From CAYXDR01 sp046498185 (GTDB taxonomy: Bacteria > Desulfobacterota > DSM-4660 > Desulfatiglandales > Desulfatiglandaceae), in assembly GCA_046498185.1 (NCBI GenBank), contig JAWOBE010000017.1, forward strand, positions 1 through 26,034: a DNA stretch of 26,034 nt. The letters run 5' to 3'. Numbering within the stretch: the stretch's first letter is position 1; each line of letters opens with the position of its first letter. The translations under genes and the position numbers were made by a program. This document shows, one piece after another, positions 17,888 through 26,034 of the stretch. The notes under the pieces are model-generated. The model was not told where the DNA came from. It saw nothing but the letters and a program-made list of their open reading frames with translations, and did no database searches.

Positions 17888-18719
17888 AACAGGCAAAAAA
17901 AGTAAAGGCCGTCTCGGATTGAGATTCCACCAGACCTTTGTCCCGGAGAGACACTATCTGTCGGCATTGCTCCGGTTTGCCGCCGAAGACGGATATGGCG
18001 ATAACATCCAAATCTCGGAAAAAACCGGCATCCCTACCGGCAAATCCAGCGGCAAAGTCCCTGCAATCCTGCAATACGCTCAGGGAATGGAGCTGATTTT
18101 CACAAAAGGAAAGGGTGCGAACCGTCAAGTTCGCCCTACTGCGTGGGGAGAAACACTGCTGGGCAAAGATCCCCAGCTATCGGAGGCAGTCACCCAATGG
18201 CTGTTACATCTGAATTTATGTCGACGCCGAGGCGGTGCGGAAATATGGTTTCGCACGTTTGGGCCAGGCAGCGATGTTCTCGGCCGCCAGTTTGACCGTC
18301 AGGTCCTGGATCAATACCTATCCGGCCTTTTCGGCGTCGCAAATAGGTCTCTCATCGGCCCCCTTCAACGCACTTATGAAGACCCATCAGCCCTGAAAAA
18401 AACCGGTGCGCTCATCACAGAGAAAAACGTCATGCGGCGTAACCGGGCACCATTAACACCCGAATTCGCCAATGGCTGGGCCTGGTTTCTGTTAACTTTG
18501 TGGGACCAGCATTTTCCTGGCGACCGTCAGGCAGCCGCATCCGATGTAGAGACTGAAACTTTTTGGGGACGACTTCATGGATGGAACGATACTCAACGTG
18601 AACAGGCGCTGACATCGATTCAGACGACCGGAGCTATATCCATTGACAAGCAGATGCAGCCCTGGGTGTTGACACGTAAAATGGCGGCAGCGGATTTAAC
18701 ATCCCGAATTGTTATTTAA
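17880..18719 (+). CDS. second, diverged DUF4007-like protein
   Basis: This 279-aa protein is a distant relative of the DUF4007 protein at 488-1456. HQTFVPERHYL (17-27) lines up with HETFCPRYGWL, GIPTGKSSGKV (50-60) with the GVGKNMV region, GETLLGKD (90-97) with GKTLLGDD, and WLLHLNL (107-113) with WLLHWNL, in the same order and with similar spacing. The second half is not obviously similar beyond its length. The start codon lies inside the end of the DndH-like gene (8-nt overlap), so it is translated with the effector operon, and it precedes another large ATPase, repeating the DUF4007-then-ATPase order of the first pair. By analogy with SspB it may bind or nick DNA, but no catalytic residues can be assigned here. 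It could serve as a second specificity subunit that shares the single SspD-like enzyme, or have become a sensor. Confidence 0.65.
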   Translation: MTETGKKSKGRLGLRFHQTFVPERHYLSALLRFAAEDGYGDNIQISEKTGIPTGKSSGKVPAILQYAQGMELIFTKGKGANRQVRPTAWGETLLGKDPQLSEAVTQWLLHLNLCRRRGGAEIWFRTFGPGSDVLGRQFDRQVLDQYLSGLFGVANRSLIGPLQRTYEDPSALKKTGALITEKNVMRRNRAPLTPEFANGWAWFLLTLWDQHFPGDRQAAASDVETETFWGRLHGWNDTQREQALTSIQTTGAISIDKQMQPWVLTRKMAAADLTSRIVI

Positions 18720-18813
18720 ACTATGATTTTTCCTATGATCAGGAATGATGCCGCTACTCATATGAATACCTGAATCACTTTCATCTCTGCTCACAATGTC
18801 TTTGGGAGGTCCT
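18720..18813 (+). other. 94-nt spacer with short direct repeats and the ribosome binding site that decides the start at 18814
   Basis: CTATGAT occurs at 18721-18727 and again at 18733-18739, 12 nt apart, which may be chance or a small operator. GGGAGGT at 18804-18810 points to the ATG at 18814 as the true start of the next gene; the in-frame ATG at 18796 has no such site. The spacing to 18814 is rather short (3 nt). This is the only clear gap in the stretch from 5244 to 23127, so internal transcription is possible, but no convincing promoter is seen. Confidence 0.35.
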
Positions 18814-21800
18814 ATGGCCCAATTAAAAGACGCCATCGGCTTTCGTCATGACCTTTTCTTCGGAGGCGCGGTTCAAATCGACTGGTTTGAAACGGACCCC
18901 GAAAAGAGAGACTTGGCCAGTGCCAATTTCGTTTTCCACGGCCCTGAATACTTCGGCGTCACAGATGAGGACAAGGAAGAGGGCAAAAGCTATGCCCTAA
19001 TCGACACGGTTTCCCTGACCTCGAAATTGCTGGCGGCAATGACGCCGAGCAGTAATGATCGGTTTCCCATCACCCTGGCCATCGCTGGGTATGGCGCAGG
19101 AAAATCCCATTATGCCCTGACCTTGGCCAACTTGTTGTCTGCGCCGTCGGAATCGATAGCAGATGTAATCCTCAACAATATCGAACATGCTAGCCCTGCT
19201 CTTGGAAAACAGATTCACAACCAAGTCGATGATTGGGACCGTCCATTCCTGGTGTTGCCCATCAACGGCATGACAGATTTCAATCTAGCCGAGGAGTTGA
19301 GTCGACAGGTGCTGGTTCAACTCCGGGCGAGGGATCTGGATACGACACCGGTAGAAGATCTCTGGCCACGCTTCCAGGATGCGGAGGCGTTTGTCGAACG
19401 AAATTTCGAAAAGTGGCGATCGGAATTTGAGAAGGTATTCGGCCCCGACATCGCACCAGAGACAATACAGCATGAGCTGAAAAGTCACAACGAATCGACG
19501 TTTCAACAGGTCAATGGAATTTTTGAAGCGGCCATCGGGAAGTCCATCCGGGTATCCGGTGCCGAGTCCGCCAATCAGTTGATCACTACCGTGTGCCAGG
19601 AATATTGCGGCGACAACGACCCGTTTCAAGGTCTCGTGATCCTATTCGACGAATTCGGCCGTTACCTAGAGTTTGCAATCGAGAAGCCCCATATAGCGGG
19701 TGACGCTGCCCTTCAGCAGGTATTTGAGGGGGTTCAGGACAACGCCGAGCGATGTTTCATGCTTTGCACTATTCAGTACGAGCTGAAAACCTATATTTCC
19801 CGTGTGTCCCGTGAAAAACGCAATGTAATACAAAGATATGTTGGTCGGTATGACGCGGCACGAAAATACTATCTATCATCGAACCTGGAAACTCTGTTTG
19901 CCCACCTGATCGAAAAAAAACAGCCAACACTCATTGAAAAACGACTACTTTCTGATAATGCCAAAGACCAATGGAAAGCTATCCATGCCGCCATAGGTGG
20001 CTGGTTTCCCGAAACCCGCAAAGATGCCGTTTGGCGAGAAACCGATCCGTTTTTCCAGACAATCGTCAAAGGCTGTTGGCCATTGCACCCTATGGCTACC
20101 CTTTTCTTGACCCGGTTAGGAAATCAACTGCAGCAAAGGTCCGCTGTCACCTTTATTGACACCCTGCTACGGAAGGAATCGGATCGGAATCTAAATATAT
20201 CCCCGGACGACTGGACCCTGCCGGCTACCGCCCTATTTCAGATGAAACGCGGCCTCAATGATCCTTTGTTGCGGGAACTGATCGGTTCCGAGGAATTCGC
20301 TACTAGCAGCTCGCTTGCCCATGCCTATTCGGCGGTAGAAGAACGTTACCAACATGATTTCAAGGACACCGAACGGCGCGTCCTTCTATCGATCCTAGTT
20401 GCGGACAAAATGGGACTGAGAGCCGTTGATCAAACCGACTACCACCACGCGCTGGCTCATCTTTCTGGTCAATCGAAGGCCCAGATCGATGGCATCGCCA
20501 AAGAGCTGACCCATGAATACAACGTTCTGGAATGGAATGACCGCTTTGTCCGGTACGATATTATCAGCGAGGGGATTCCCCGTAGCCGTTTTACGAGGTT
20601 TTTGGACAGAAAGATCAAGGAAATCTCTTTGGATAAAGTCGAGGATCTTTTCACGCTACACCTCTGGAAATGGGCTGATTTGGAAGCGTATCAGAATATT
20701 GATCCGGAATTTGCCGCTGAATACAATATCATCACGTCGGAATGGCGTTTTCAGACAGTGCTGTCCAACAGGATACGCATCGATCAGGATATGAACCAGG
20801 CTGTAATGGATTGGCAGGCTGCTGTCAGGCCGGATCAGCACAGGGGCCAGCTTATCTATTGCTATGTTCCCGCTGACGCCCGGATCGATGAAGTACGCCA
20901 GCGTCTGTCGCGAAAATTAGACACGCTAATGGACGAAAATAATGCGGTTCCCGTCGCGCCGGTCTTCGTGGCAATCCTACACGATAAAACAGATGCACTT
21001 AGGCACCTGATCGCAGAGTATTGGGTGCTTTCAGATGGTTTGAGTGCGGAAGAAAAACAAACATATAAGAATTTTATCGATGATCAGCAATATCGCGTCT
21101 CACAGGAAATCCAAAACGAATTCGTGGCCCTTATTCAGGAAGGCAATTTTATCTTTCCACGGGTTTTCCGACCGAAAAACTACCAAATAGAGAAGGTCTG
21201 CTTATCCCTTTTCGAAAACACCTACCCTAATATCATCCCCTTTCCGTTCGATGGTTTAAAAACAACAAAAGGGAAAGCGGCTGATTACTGCCGAGAGATC
21301 ACGGCTGAACTGTTCAGGGGAAGTCTGAACGAAGAATGGCTTTCGCGACGAGAGGCGAACCTCCAGAGGCGAGCAAAACAGGTGCTGGTCCTAACTTGGC
21401 ATGTGTTAAGCAAGGAAAACGGAAGAATTAGCTGGTATCCTGAGCATCAGCAATTAAGAGACATTATTGAAAATTTTGAGGCGAGGCTTGAAAAAGATCA
21501 AAAACTCAATCTTGGTGAAATGGCACATGAACTGATCGCCCCGCCTTATGGATTCAATATCGCTTCGGCCGGCATGCTGATTGGCTCGTTTATATCCCCC
21601 CGTGTAGAATCCCTATCACTGATTTGGAATGGCGAAAGTATTTCATGGTCTGTATGGCTAAGCAATGCGTTTGTAAAAAAGTTTCTCGATCTAAAAAAAC
21701 TCGACGAAACGGAAATCGAACAGGTTGATACGGATGAATGGCAAATACTTCTTGAACGTTGGACAGCTGAAACGGAACATACTAAATGCGTTGATTTTAT

Positions 21801-23127
21801 GTGGGATGCAGAAGAGTTGAACCTTCGTATTCCCTTGTCGTCCGATCTGTTACTTGAACGATGGAAAAATTTGAAGGAGAAGGCTGAAAGATCTGAAAAA
21901 TCGCTAAAAGAATTCGATAATTTCATAGAAAAAGAATTGAAATACCTGCAAATTGCTCTTGAAAAAGAAGATGTAGGTAATATTAGTCGGGTTGGCAAGG
22001 ATGCACTCTACCGATACAAAAAGATGAGCACTGAATCCAAAGCATGGACTGACGAACAATTGGAGCAAGTTGAACAAATAGTCAGTCAAGCGAAAGCAGC
22101 CGTTGAAAGCCTTTTTCAAGAATGGCTACAAAATCAAAGCTGTATCCATTTTGCAAGGATTGACAGTTTTCGAGACAAAATGATCAACAAAGTCGGCGGC
22201 AATCTTAAAGAATTGGGCCTGACTAATTTTTATAATCAGTTGGAGGAGCGTACTCAAAATATCATTGCTGATATGGAAAACCGACAGAAAGTCTCCTTTA
22301 TCGTGGATGAAGCCGAGGCGTTCTTAGTCGGAAAAAAAGTTTCCGATACATCCAAAATTGTTACTTTAGGAGAATGGATAGACCGCTGCAACGAGTTAAC
22401 TAAAGATTTGAAAAGAGCAAAAAAATCAAAAGATGTGCCCGAAATTGACAAAGCTATTGCAAGGCTTTCTGATTTTCAAAAATCGTGCAAAGAGCAGCGA
22501 AAACAGCATCGAAACCGATGCGATGAGTTTTTCGACAAAACCTTTTCAAGCATTGAAGATATTCGCGATGCCCATGTTGAAATTCGTGACCTTATGGCAA
22601 TTTTTTCTGGGGAAGACCTCGATATCGAGGAACTGAATAAAATGGAAAACCGCCTCACTCAATTTGAACAGGATTTCTCTTATTTGAACGATTTGTCTAA
22701 GTCTGAAAGCGAGCTCCGTCAATTTTTGGAGGAAAGAATCCAGCAGATCCATTCAGAAGAAAAAAAAGACGAGGATCTTCCTCTTTGGAGAGATGCTGAA
22801 GATATCTATGAAAAATTCATGGAACATATTCTTGCAGATCGAAAAAAACGTTCCAATAAGTGGCTTGAAGGAGTTTTTCAGTCTCAGAAAAACATTCAAA
22901 ATATGGACGCCGCTAATTGTCAGCGCCTCTTATCACGGCTAGAAGCCTTCCCGATCTACCTCACTTCTGATGATGAGGTCAAAATAGAAGAAATGAGAAC
23001 CGCCATTCAGAAACGTCTCGAGAATCTTAAGGTGGAAGGATTGCTAGTGCAATTCCGAAAATTGCCACAGAAACTAAAACAAGAATTTTACGATATAATC
23101 GCCCATGAACTTCTTAATCCTAAATAA
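18814..23127 (+). CDS. large P-loop ATPase with coiled-coil tail, second SspC-like/BrxC-like protein
   Basis: This 1437-aa protein has Walker A GYGAGKS at residues 92-98 and Walker B VILFDEFGRYLEF with D279-E280. 'GCWPLHPMATLFLTRLGNQL' followed by QRSAVTFIDTLL (about 418-450) matches the equivalent segment of the ATPase at 1456-4914 (FFPLHPLTAALLPEL ... RTLFAFL), so the two are paralogues. From about residue 880 onward composition becomes Lys/Glu-rich, and roughly 1015-1400 is heptad-like and predicted to form long coiled coils, a feature the first ATPase lacks. The start at 18814 is preferred because GGGAGGT precedes it. The DUF4007-like gene 94 nt upstream is its probable partner. Such ATPases in PT and BREX systems power DNA recognition or remodelling; the coiled coil might clamp DNA or bridge subunits, but that is inference. 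The last 1.7 kb of the gene is AT-rich compared with its first two thirds. Confidence 0.65.
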   Translation: MAQLKDAIGFRHDLFFGGAVQIDWFETDPEKRDLASANFVFHGPEYFGVTDEDKEEGKSYALIDTVSLTSKLLAAMTPSSNDRFPITLAIAGYGAGKSHYALTLANLLSAPSESIADVILNNIEHASPALGKQIHNQVDDWDRPFLVLPINGMTDFNLAEELSRQVLVQLRARDLDTTPVEDLWPRFQDAEAFVERNFEKWRSEFEKVFGPDIAPETIQHELKSHNESTFQQVNGIFEAAIGKSIRVSGAESANQLITTVCQEYCGDNDPFQGLVILFDEFGRYLEFAIEKPHIAGDAALQQVFEGVQDNAERCFMLCTIQYELKTYISRVSREKRNVIQRYVGRYDAARKYYLSSNLETLFAHLIEKKQPTLIEKRLLSDNAKDQWKAIHAAIGGWFPETRKDAVWRETDPFFQTIVKGCWPLHPMATLFLTRLGNQLQQRSAVTFIDTLLRKESDRNLNISPDDWTLPATALFQMKRGLNDPLLRELIGSEEFATSSSLAHAYSAVEERYQHDFKDTERRVLLSILVADKMGLRAVDQTDYHHALAHLSGQSKAQIDGIAKELTHEYNVLEWNDRFVRYDIISEGIPRSRFTRFLDRKIKEISLDKVEDLFTLHLWKWADLEAYQNIDPEFAAEYNIITSEWRFQTVLSNRIRIDQDMNQAVMDWQAAVRPDQHRGQLIYCYVPADARIDEVRQRLSRKLDTLMDENNAVPVAPVFVAILHDKTDALRHLIAEYWVLSDGLSAEEKQTYKNFIDDQQYRVSQEIQNEFVALIQEGNFIFPRVFRPKNYQIEKVCLSLFENTYPNIIPFPFDGLKTTKGKAADYCREITAELFRGSLNEEWLSRREANLQRRAKQVLVLTWHVLSKENGRISWYPEHQQLRDIIENFEARLEKDQKLNLGEMAHELIAPPYGFNIASAGMLIGSFISPRVESLSLIWNGESISWSVWLSNAFVKKFLDLKKLDETEIEQVDTDEWQILLERWTAETEHTKCVDFMWDAEELNLRIPLSSDLLLERWKNLKEKAERSEKSLKEFDNFIEKELKYLQIALEKEDVGNISRVGKDALYRYKKMSTESKAWTDEQLEQVEQIVSQAKAAVESLFQEWLQNQSCIHFARIDSFRDKMINKVGGNLKELGLTNFYNQLEERTQNIIADMENRQKVSFIVDEAEAFLVGKKVSDTSKIVTLGEWIDRCNELTKDLKRAKKSKDVPEIDKAIARLSDFQKSCKEQRKQHRNRCDEFFDKTFSSIEDIRDAHVEIRDLMAIFSGEDLDIEELNKMENRLTQFEQDFSYLNDLSKSESELRQFLEERIQQIHSEEKKDEDLPLWRDAEDIYEKFMEHILADRKKRSNKWLEGVFQSQKNIQNMDAANCQRLLSRLEAFPIYLTSDDEVKIEEMRTAIQKRLENLKVEGLLVQFRKLPQKLKQEFYDIIAHELLNPK

Positions 23128-23177
23128 AAAACTGGGTCCGTGATAAATTTGCTTTTATTTTGCTGTCAGCATGCATA

Positions 23178-23205
23178 TTGACTATTTGCTATCAGATTCT
23201 GTATT
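23178..23205 (+). promoter_or_regulatory. candidate sigma70-type promoter at the right island edge
   Basis: TTGACT at 23178-23183 and TGTATT at 23200-23205 are spaced by 16 nt. Transcription would start near 23212 and run into the GGAG site at 23231-23234 ahead of the short frame at 23244. The -35 is good and the -10 moderate; inspection only. Confidence 0.3.
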
Positions 23206-23243
23206 TCGCCTTGACGTTTTTCTGTGACTTGGAGAAATGAAAA

Positions 23244-23387
23244 TTGGATATTGTCGGCTTGGATGTAGGATATTCAGCGACCAAGCGAACCTCAGTAGTT
23301 GCGAGATTTATGGATGGGCGGCAGTGGACCCATATGGTAGGACAGACAGACCGTATAGATAAGCTCTGCGCCGTAGTAGATGATTGA
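23244..23387 (+). pseudogene. 47-codon N-terminal stub resembling the start of a DUF429/RNase H-fold protein
   Basis: Reading from TTG 23244, the peptide begins LDIVGLDVGYSATKRTSVVA and ends at TGA 23385-23387. The opening hydrophobic beta-strand with GxDxG and the spacing to a 'T-S-V-V-A' strand resemble the first hairpin of DUF429 and other RNase H-fold/actin-like proteins. A GGAG site (23231-23234) sits 9 nt before the TTG, and a candidate promoter lies upstream. An intact protein would be over 200 aa, so this is most likely a truncated remnant. The same frame continues past the stop for 13 more codons to a second TGA, with no family sign. An ATG at 23237 in another frame gives no recognisable protein. 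Confidence 0.35.
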
Positions 23388-23529
23388 GCTGTTCAGCGGA
23401 TGAAACGCTCCTTGCCGGAGCCCGAATGAAAGGGTCCACAGTTTGTCCCATGAAAAATCCACACCTTAATTGACCGCAACTGACAATCCCTCGTGCAAGA
23501 TTAAAGAAAACTCCTCGGAGGCGGACCTC
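23388..23529 (+). other. gene-free stretch between the stub and the addB-like gene
   Basis: Nothing coding is seen. The stretch ends in a strong GGAGG at 23517-23521, 8 nt ahead of the next ATG. Composition changes here from AT-rich to very GC-rich, so the right boundary of the island probably lies between about 23130 and 23510. No terminator hairpin with a T-run and no integrase-type attachment repeat were found by eye. Confidence 0.4.
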
Positions 23530-26034
23530 ATGAATCCCACCCTCAAGGCCTTAGCCCAGGTGTGCAAGGAGAAGCGGACCGAGGAGAAGCTCCTCTTCAC
23601 CCCCTCCTACAGTGTGGGTCACCAGCTCGGCGAGGCCCTCTCCCGGGCGGGCGTCCCCTGGCTGAACCTGCGGACCGTCCCGGTGGCGGCCCACGCAGAG
23701 GAGCGCGCCCTCCCCGAGATGGCGGCCCGGGGCATGCGGCGGATCGATCCCCACGAGCAGCTGCTCCTGGTGGAACGGCTCTTCTTGGAGGACCCGGTGC
23801 TCTCTGTGGGCTACTTCGCCGGAGCCGCCTCGCCGCCGGGGGTGGTGCGCGCCCTGTGGCAGTCCATTTGCGAGCTTCGCATGGCCGGGCTCGGGCCGGA
23901 GGACATGCGGGTGGAGGCCTTTGTGGTGCCCGGGAAGGGCGAGGCGGTGCAAAGGCTTCTTGGGGCCTACGAGAGGGCCCTCGAGGATGAGTGGCTCGTG
24001 GACGAGGCTGGCCTGCTTTGCGTGGCCCTGGGGGTGGAGGAGGACGGCGCCACAGAGGGCGGAAGCGTGGTCATGGCGCTTGCCGGGATGGCGCGCCATC
24101 CGCTGGAGAAACGGTATGTGAAGCAGGTGGCCAAAGGCGCGCTTCGGGTGCTCGGGCAGCAGAGGGTTCCGGGGCTTGCCAGGCCGGGGCGGCTCCTGGA
24201 GGGACAGGAGGCGGGATCGGGGGGAAGCCCGCCTTCCATGGACCTGGACCGCTTGCGGTGGCTGTGGGCCCCGGAGGAGGCGCCTCCGGCCTTGGGGGAC
24301 GGCTCGGTCTCGCTCTTTCACGCTGCGGGCGAGTCCAACGAGGTGCGGGAGGTGCTCCGGCGGGTGCTGACCCAGGGTGTGCTACTGGACGAGGTGGAGG
24401 TCCTCTTCACCCGGGAGGAGCCTTACGCCTCCCTGTTCCTGGGGCTGGCCTGGTCCCTGGACCTGCCCGTGACCTCTGGAGGCGGCATCCCCATCTCCCA
24501 CACGCGGCCGGGAAGGGCGGTCCGGTTCTTCCTGGAGTGGCAGAAGGAGGACTTCCTTCAGCGGCCCCTGATGCGTCTCTTGGCCGGGGGATATCTTGAT
24601 TTTGCGCGGGCGGGGATCCTGGGGGAGGTCCCTTCCTTTGGCAGGGCCGCGGCCCTGGTCCGGAAGGCCGGGATCGGTTGGGGCCGGGAGCGCTGGGCTA
24701 AGTGCCTGGAGGCCCTGGAGGGGGATTACCGGGCACGGGCAGAGGCCCTTGTGGAGGAGGGGGAGCAGGAGCTGGCCCAAGGCGCGCTCGCGGAGGCCGC
24801 CCAAGCGGCCTGGGTGGGGCAACTGGTTCGAGAGCTCCTGGCCTTGGCCCCGGAGGCGGTCGAGGGCGAGGCCCCCTCGCTGGGGGCGATCTGCAAGGGG
24901 TTGGTGGGGTTCCTGGAGCGGTTCTCACGGGCAGCGAGCGGGGAGGACGGGGAGGCCCGGTCGCGGCTGATCGAGCTTCTGGAGACCTTGGGCCGGGTGC
25001 CGGCCGCATCGGGTGCGGGGGGCTGGATGGCCTGGCTCGAGAAGGCGCTCGAGGGACTCCGGGTGGGGGCGTCCTCCCCGCGGCCCGGCCACCTGCACGT
25101 GGGGTCGTATGCCCAGGGCGGGCACAGCGGGAGGAAGAACACCTTCGTGGTGGGGCTCGACCAGGGGCGGTTTCCCGGGATCCCGGCCCAGGACCCGGTG
25201 TTGCTCGATGCGGAGCGGGAGGCGCTGGGCGGAGGGCTTCTCCTCTCCGGGGAGGTGGTGGAAGAGAATCAATACGCCCTGGCCCGGTGCCTGGGTTCCC
25301 TGGAAGGGAAGCTCACCCTGAGCTGCTCCTGCCGGGACCTGGCCGAGGACCGGGAGATCTTCCCCTCCTCGGTCCTGCTGAACGCCTACCGGCTGATCAC
25401 GGACGACCGCCAGGGGGACTACCAGGACCTGGAGCGGTACCTGGACGTGCCGGCCGGGTTCGTTCCAGGTGAGGGGACGGTGCCCCTGAACGACTGGGAG
25501 TGGTGGTTCGCCCGGGGCGGGACGCAGCTCCCCGAGGAGGCGGTGCTCTCCGCGTACCCGGGGCTCAGGGCGGGCCGGGAGGCCGAGGTCGCACGGGAAG
25601 GGGCGGTGCTCACCGTGTTTGATGGATGGCTTCCTTCCGCCGAGGGGCACCTGGACCCGGGGTCCGAGGGCGTGGTGCTCTCCAGCTCGCGGATCGAAGA
25701 CCTGGCCAAGTGCCCTTTCCTGTTTTTTCTGAAGCACGTTCTAAGGCTCGAACCGATCGAGGAGGTGGAGCGGGACCTCTTTCAGTGGCTGGACCCCATG
25801 CAGCGGGGAAACCTGCTCCACGCGGTGTTTTGCCGGTTCATGGAGCGGCTTCGGGAGGAGGGGGTGCAGCCCAGCCTGGAGCGGCATCGGGCATGGATCG
25901 AGGCCATGGCCCGGGAGGAGGTCGAGAGGTGGAGCGAACGGGTGCCGCCGGCCACCGAGCTGGTGAAGGAGCACGAGGCCCGGGACATCCTGCGTGCGGT
26001 CCGGATTTTCCTGAGGGATGAGGAGGCCCACTGC
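23530..26034 (+). CDS. AddB/RecB-like PD-(D/E)XK nuclease family protein, 3' end outside window
   Basis: A single frame runs from ATG 23530, preceded by GGAGG at 23517-23521, through 835 codons to the window end without a stop. The protein is inactivated-helicase-like in layout. The N-terminus has LLFTPSYSVGHQLGEAL at the place of a Walker A but without GKT, as in AddB-type subunits that do not use ATP at this site. Near residues 720-780 come SSSRIEDLAKCPFLFFLKHV and a 'PMQRGNLLHAVFCRFME' segment, which are the opening motifs of the AddB/RecB C-terminal nuclease domain: the Cys in KCPF is a usual iron-sulfur ligand and H of GNLLH is a usual metal ligand. The catalytic D and E-x-K lie beyond the window. 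AddAB enzymes process double-strand breaks and degrade foreign linear DNA. Codon and base composition are far richer in GC than the island, so this is taken as native chromosome. An addA partner would be expected just downstream. Confidence 0.75.
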   Translation, partial: MNPTLKALAQVCKEKRTEEKLLFTPSYSVGHQLGEALSRAGVPWLNLRTVPVAAHAEERALPEMAARGMRRIDPHEQLLLVERLFLEDPVLSVGYFAGAASPPGVVRALWQSICELRMAGLGPEDMRVEAFVVPGKGEAVQRLLGAYERALEDEWLVDEAGLLCVALGVEEDGATEGGSVVMALAGMARHPLEKRYVKQVAKGALRVLGQQRVPGLARPGRLLEGQEAGSGGSPPSMDLDRLRWLWAPEEAPPALGDGSVSLFHAAGESNEVREVLRRVLTQGVLLDEVEVLFTREEPYASLFLGLAWSLDLPVTSGGGIPISHTRPGRAVRFFLEWQKEDFLQRPLMRLLAGGYLDFARAGILGEVPSFGRAAALVRKAGIGWGRERWAKCLEALEGDYRARAEALVEEGEQELAQGALAEAAQAAWVGQLVRELLALAPEAVEGEAPSLGAICKGLVGFLERFSRAASGEDGEARSRLIELLETLGRVPAASGAGGWMAWLEKALEGLRVGASSPRPGHLHVGSYAQGGHSGRKNTFVVGLDQGRFPGIPAQDPVLLDAEREALGGGLLLSGEVVEENQYALARCLGSLEGKLTLSCSCRDLAEDREIFPSSVLLNAYRLITDDRQGDYQDLERYLDVPAGFVPGEGTVPLNDWEWWFARGGTQLPEEAVLSAYPGLRAGREAEVAREGAVLTVFDGWLPSAEGHLDPGSEGVVLSSSRIEDLAKCPFLFFLKHVLRLEPIEEVERDLFQWLDPMQRGNLLHAVFCRFMERLREEGVQPSLERHRAWIEAMAREEVERWSERVPPATELVKEHEARDILRAVRIFLRDEEAHC

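Noticed and set aside
23385..23429. In-frame TGA as a selenocysteine codon extending the stub
   Set aside because: Only 13 more codons follow before another stop, no SECIS-like hairpin was seen, and no family supports it.
240..23530. Terminal direct repeats or an integrase/transposase marking the island as a mobile element
   Set aside because: No recombinase gene is present and I could not find matching repeats between the left (240-487) and right (23128-23529) margins by eye.
23551..24321. 256-codon minus-strand frame and many other long frames opposite or beside the GC-rich right-flank gene
   Set aside because: They are shadows of the single open frame from 23530 to the window end, which has the AddB-like nuclease motifs and a GGAGG start; the shadows are Pro/Arg/Gly-rich with no domain signature.

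Overview
The window holds a complete, one-directional (+ strand) accessory island of about 22.6 kb (roughly 490-23130). I read it as a DNA-phosphorothioation (PT) based antiviral defence locus, set between two ordinary chromosomal-type genes. The left flank is the C-terminal end of an ADP-ribosylglycohydrolase family gene (1-239). The right flank is the start of a very GC-rich AddB/RecB-like PD-(D/E)XK nuclease gene (23530 to the window end). The host cannot be named from this sequence. The GC-rich flank and Shine-Dalgarno led genes say a high-GC bacterium, and a Desulfobacterota/deltaproteobacterial host is only a guess.

Layout. (1) Writer block: a DUF4007 protein (SspB-like, 488-1456) is translationally coupled to a 1152-aa AAA-type ATPase (SspC-like, 1456-4914). 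After a 329-nt AT-rich gap comes a PAPS-reductase/DndC/SspD-like sulfur-transfer enzyme (5244-6137). (2) Effector block: a 1546-aa fusion (6119-10759) with, in order, a ScoMcrA-like DNA-sulfur-recognition type domain, a NERD nuclease, a pseudokinase, a probable active Ser/Thr kinase and a DndF-like P-loop ATPase; a 560-aa protein of unknown family (10809-12491); and a 1790-aa DndH/DptH-like protein (12515-17887) with a PD-(D/E)XK-like core and a HerA/FtsK-type ATPase domain. (3) A second, diverged DUF4007 protein plus large ATPase pair (17880-18719 and 18814-23127), with no second SspD-like enzyme.

Proposed working model (inference). SspB/C/D-like proteins install sulfur on DNA, using a cysteine desulfurase encoded elsewhere. 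The fusion protein reads PT marks through its N-terminal domain and controls the DndF/G/H-like restriction machine, possibly through phosphorylation. The second DUF4007/ATPase pair may be a second nicking or target-recognition module. The combination of an Ssp-type writer, a Dnd-type restriction module, a PglW-like kinase architecture and a duplicated DUF4007/ATPase pair is the unusual part.

Base composition is strongly mosaic. The SspD-like gene and the putative sulfur-reader domain share one AT-rich block (about 4960-6760), while the rest of the fusion gene is much richer in GC. Similar AT-rich blocks cover the N-terminal third of the 560-aa protein and the coiled-coil tail of the last ATPase. 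Short orphan reading frames at both island edges (229-351 and 23244-23387) look like remnants of genes cut during insertion. No tRNA, rRNA, CRISPR array, transposase or integrase was seen, and I could not identify direct repeats bounding the island by eye.
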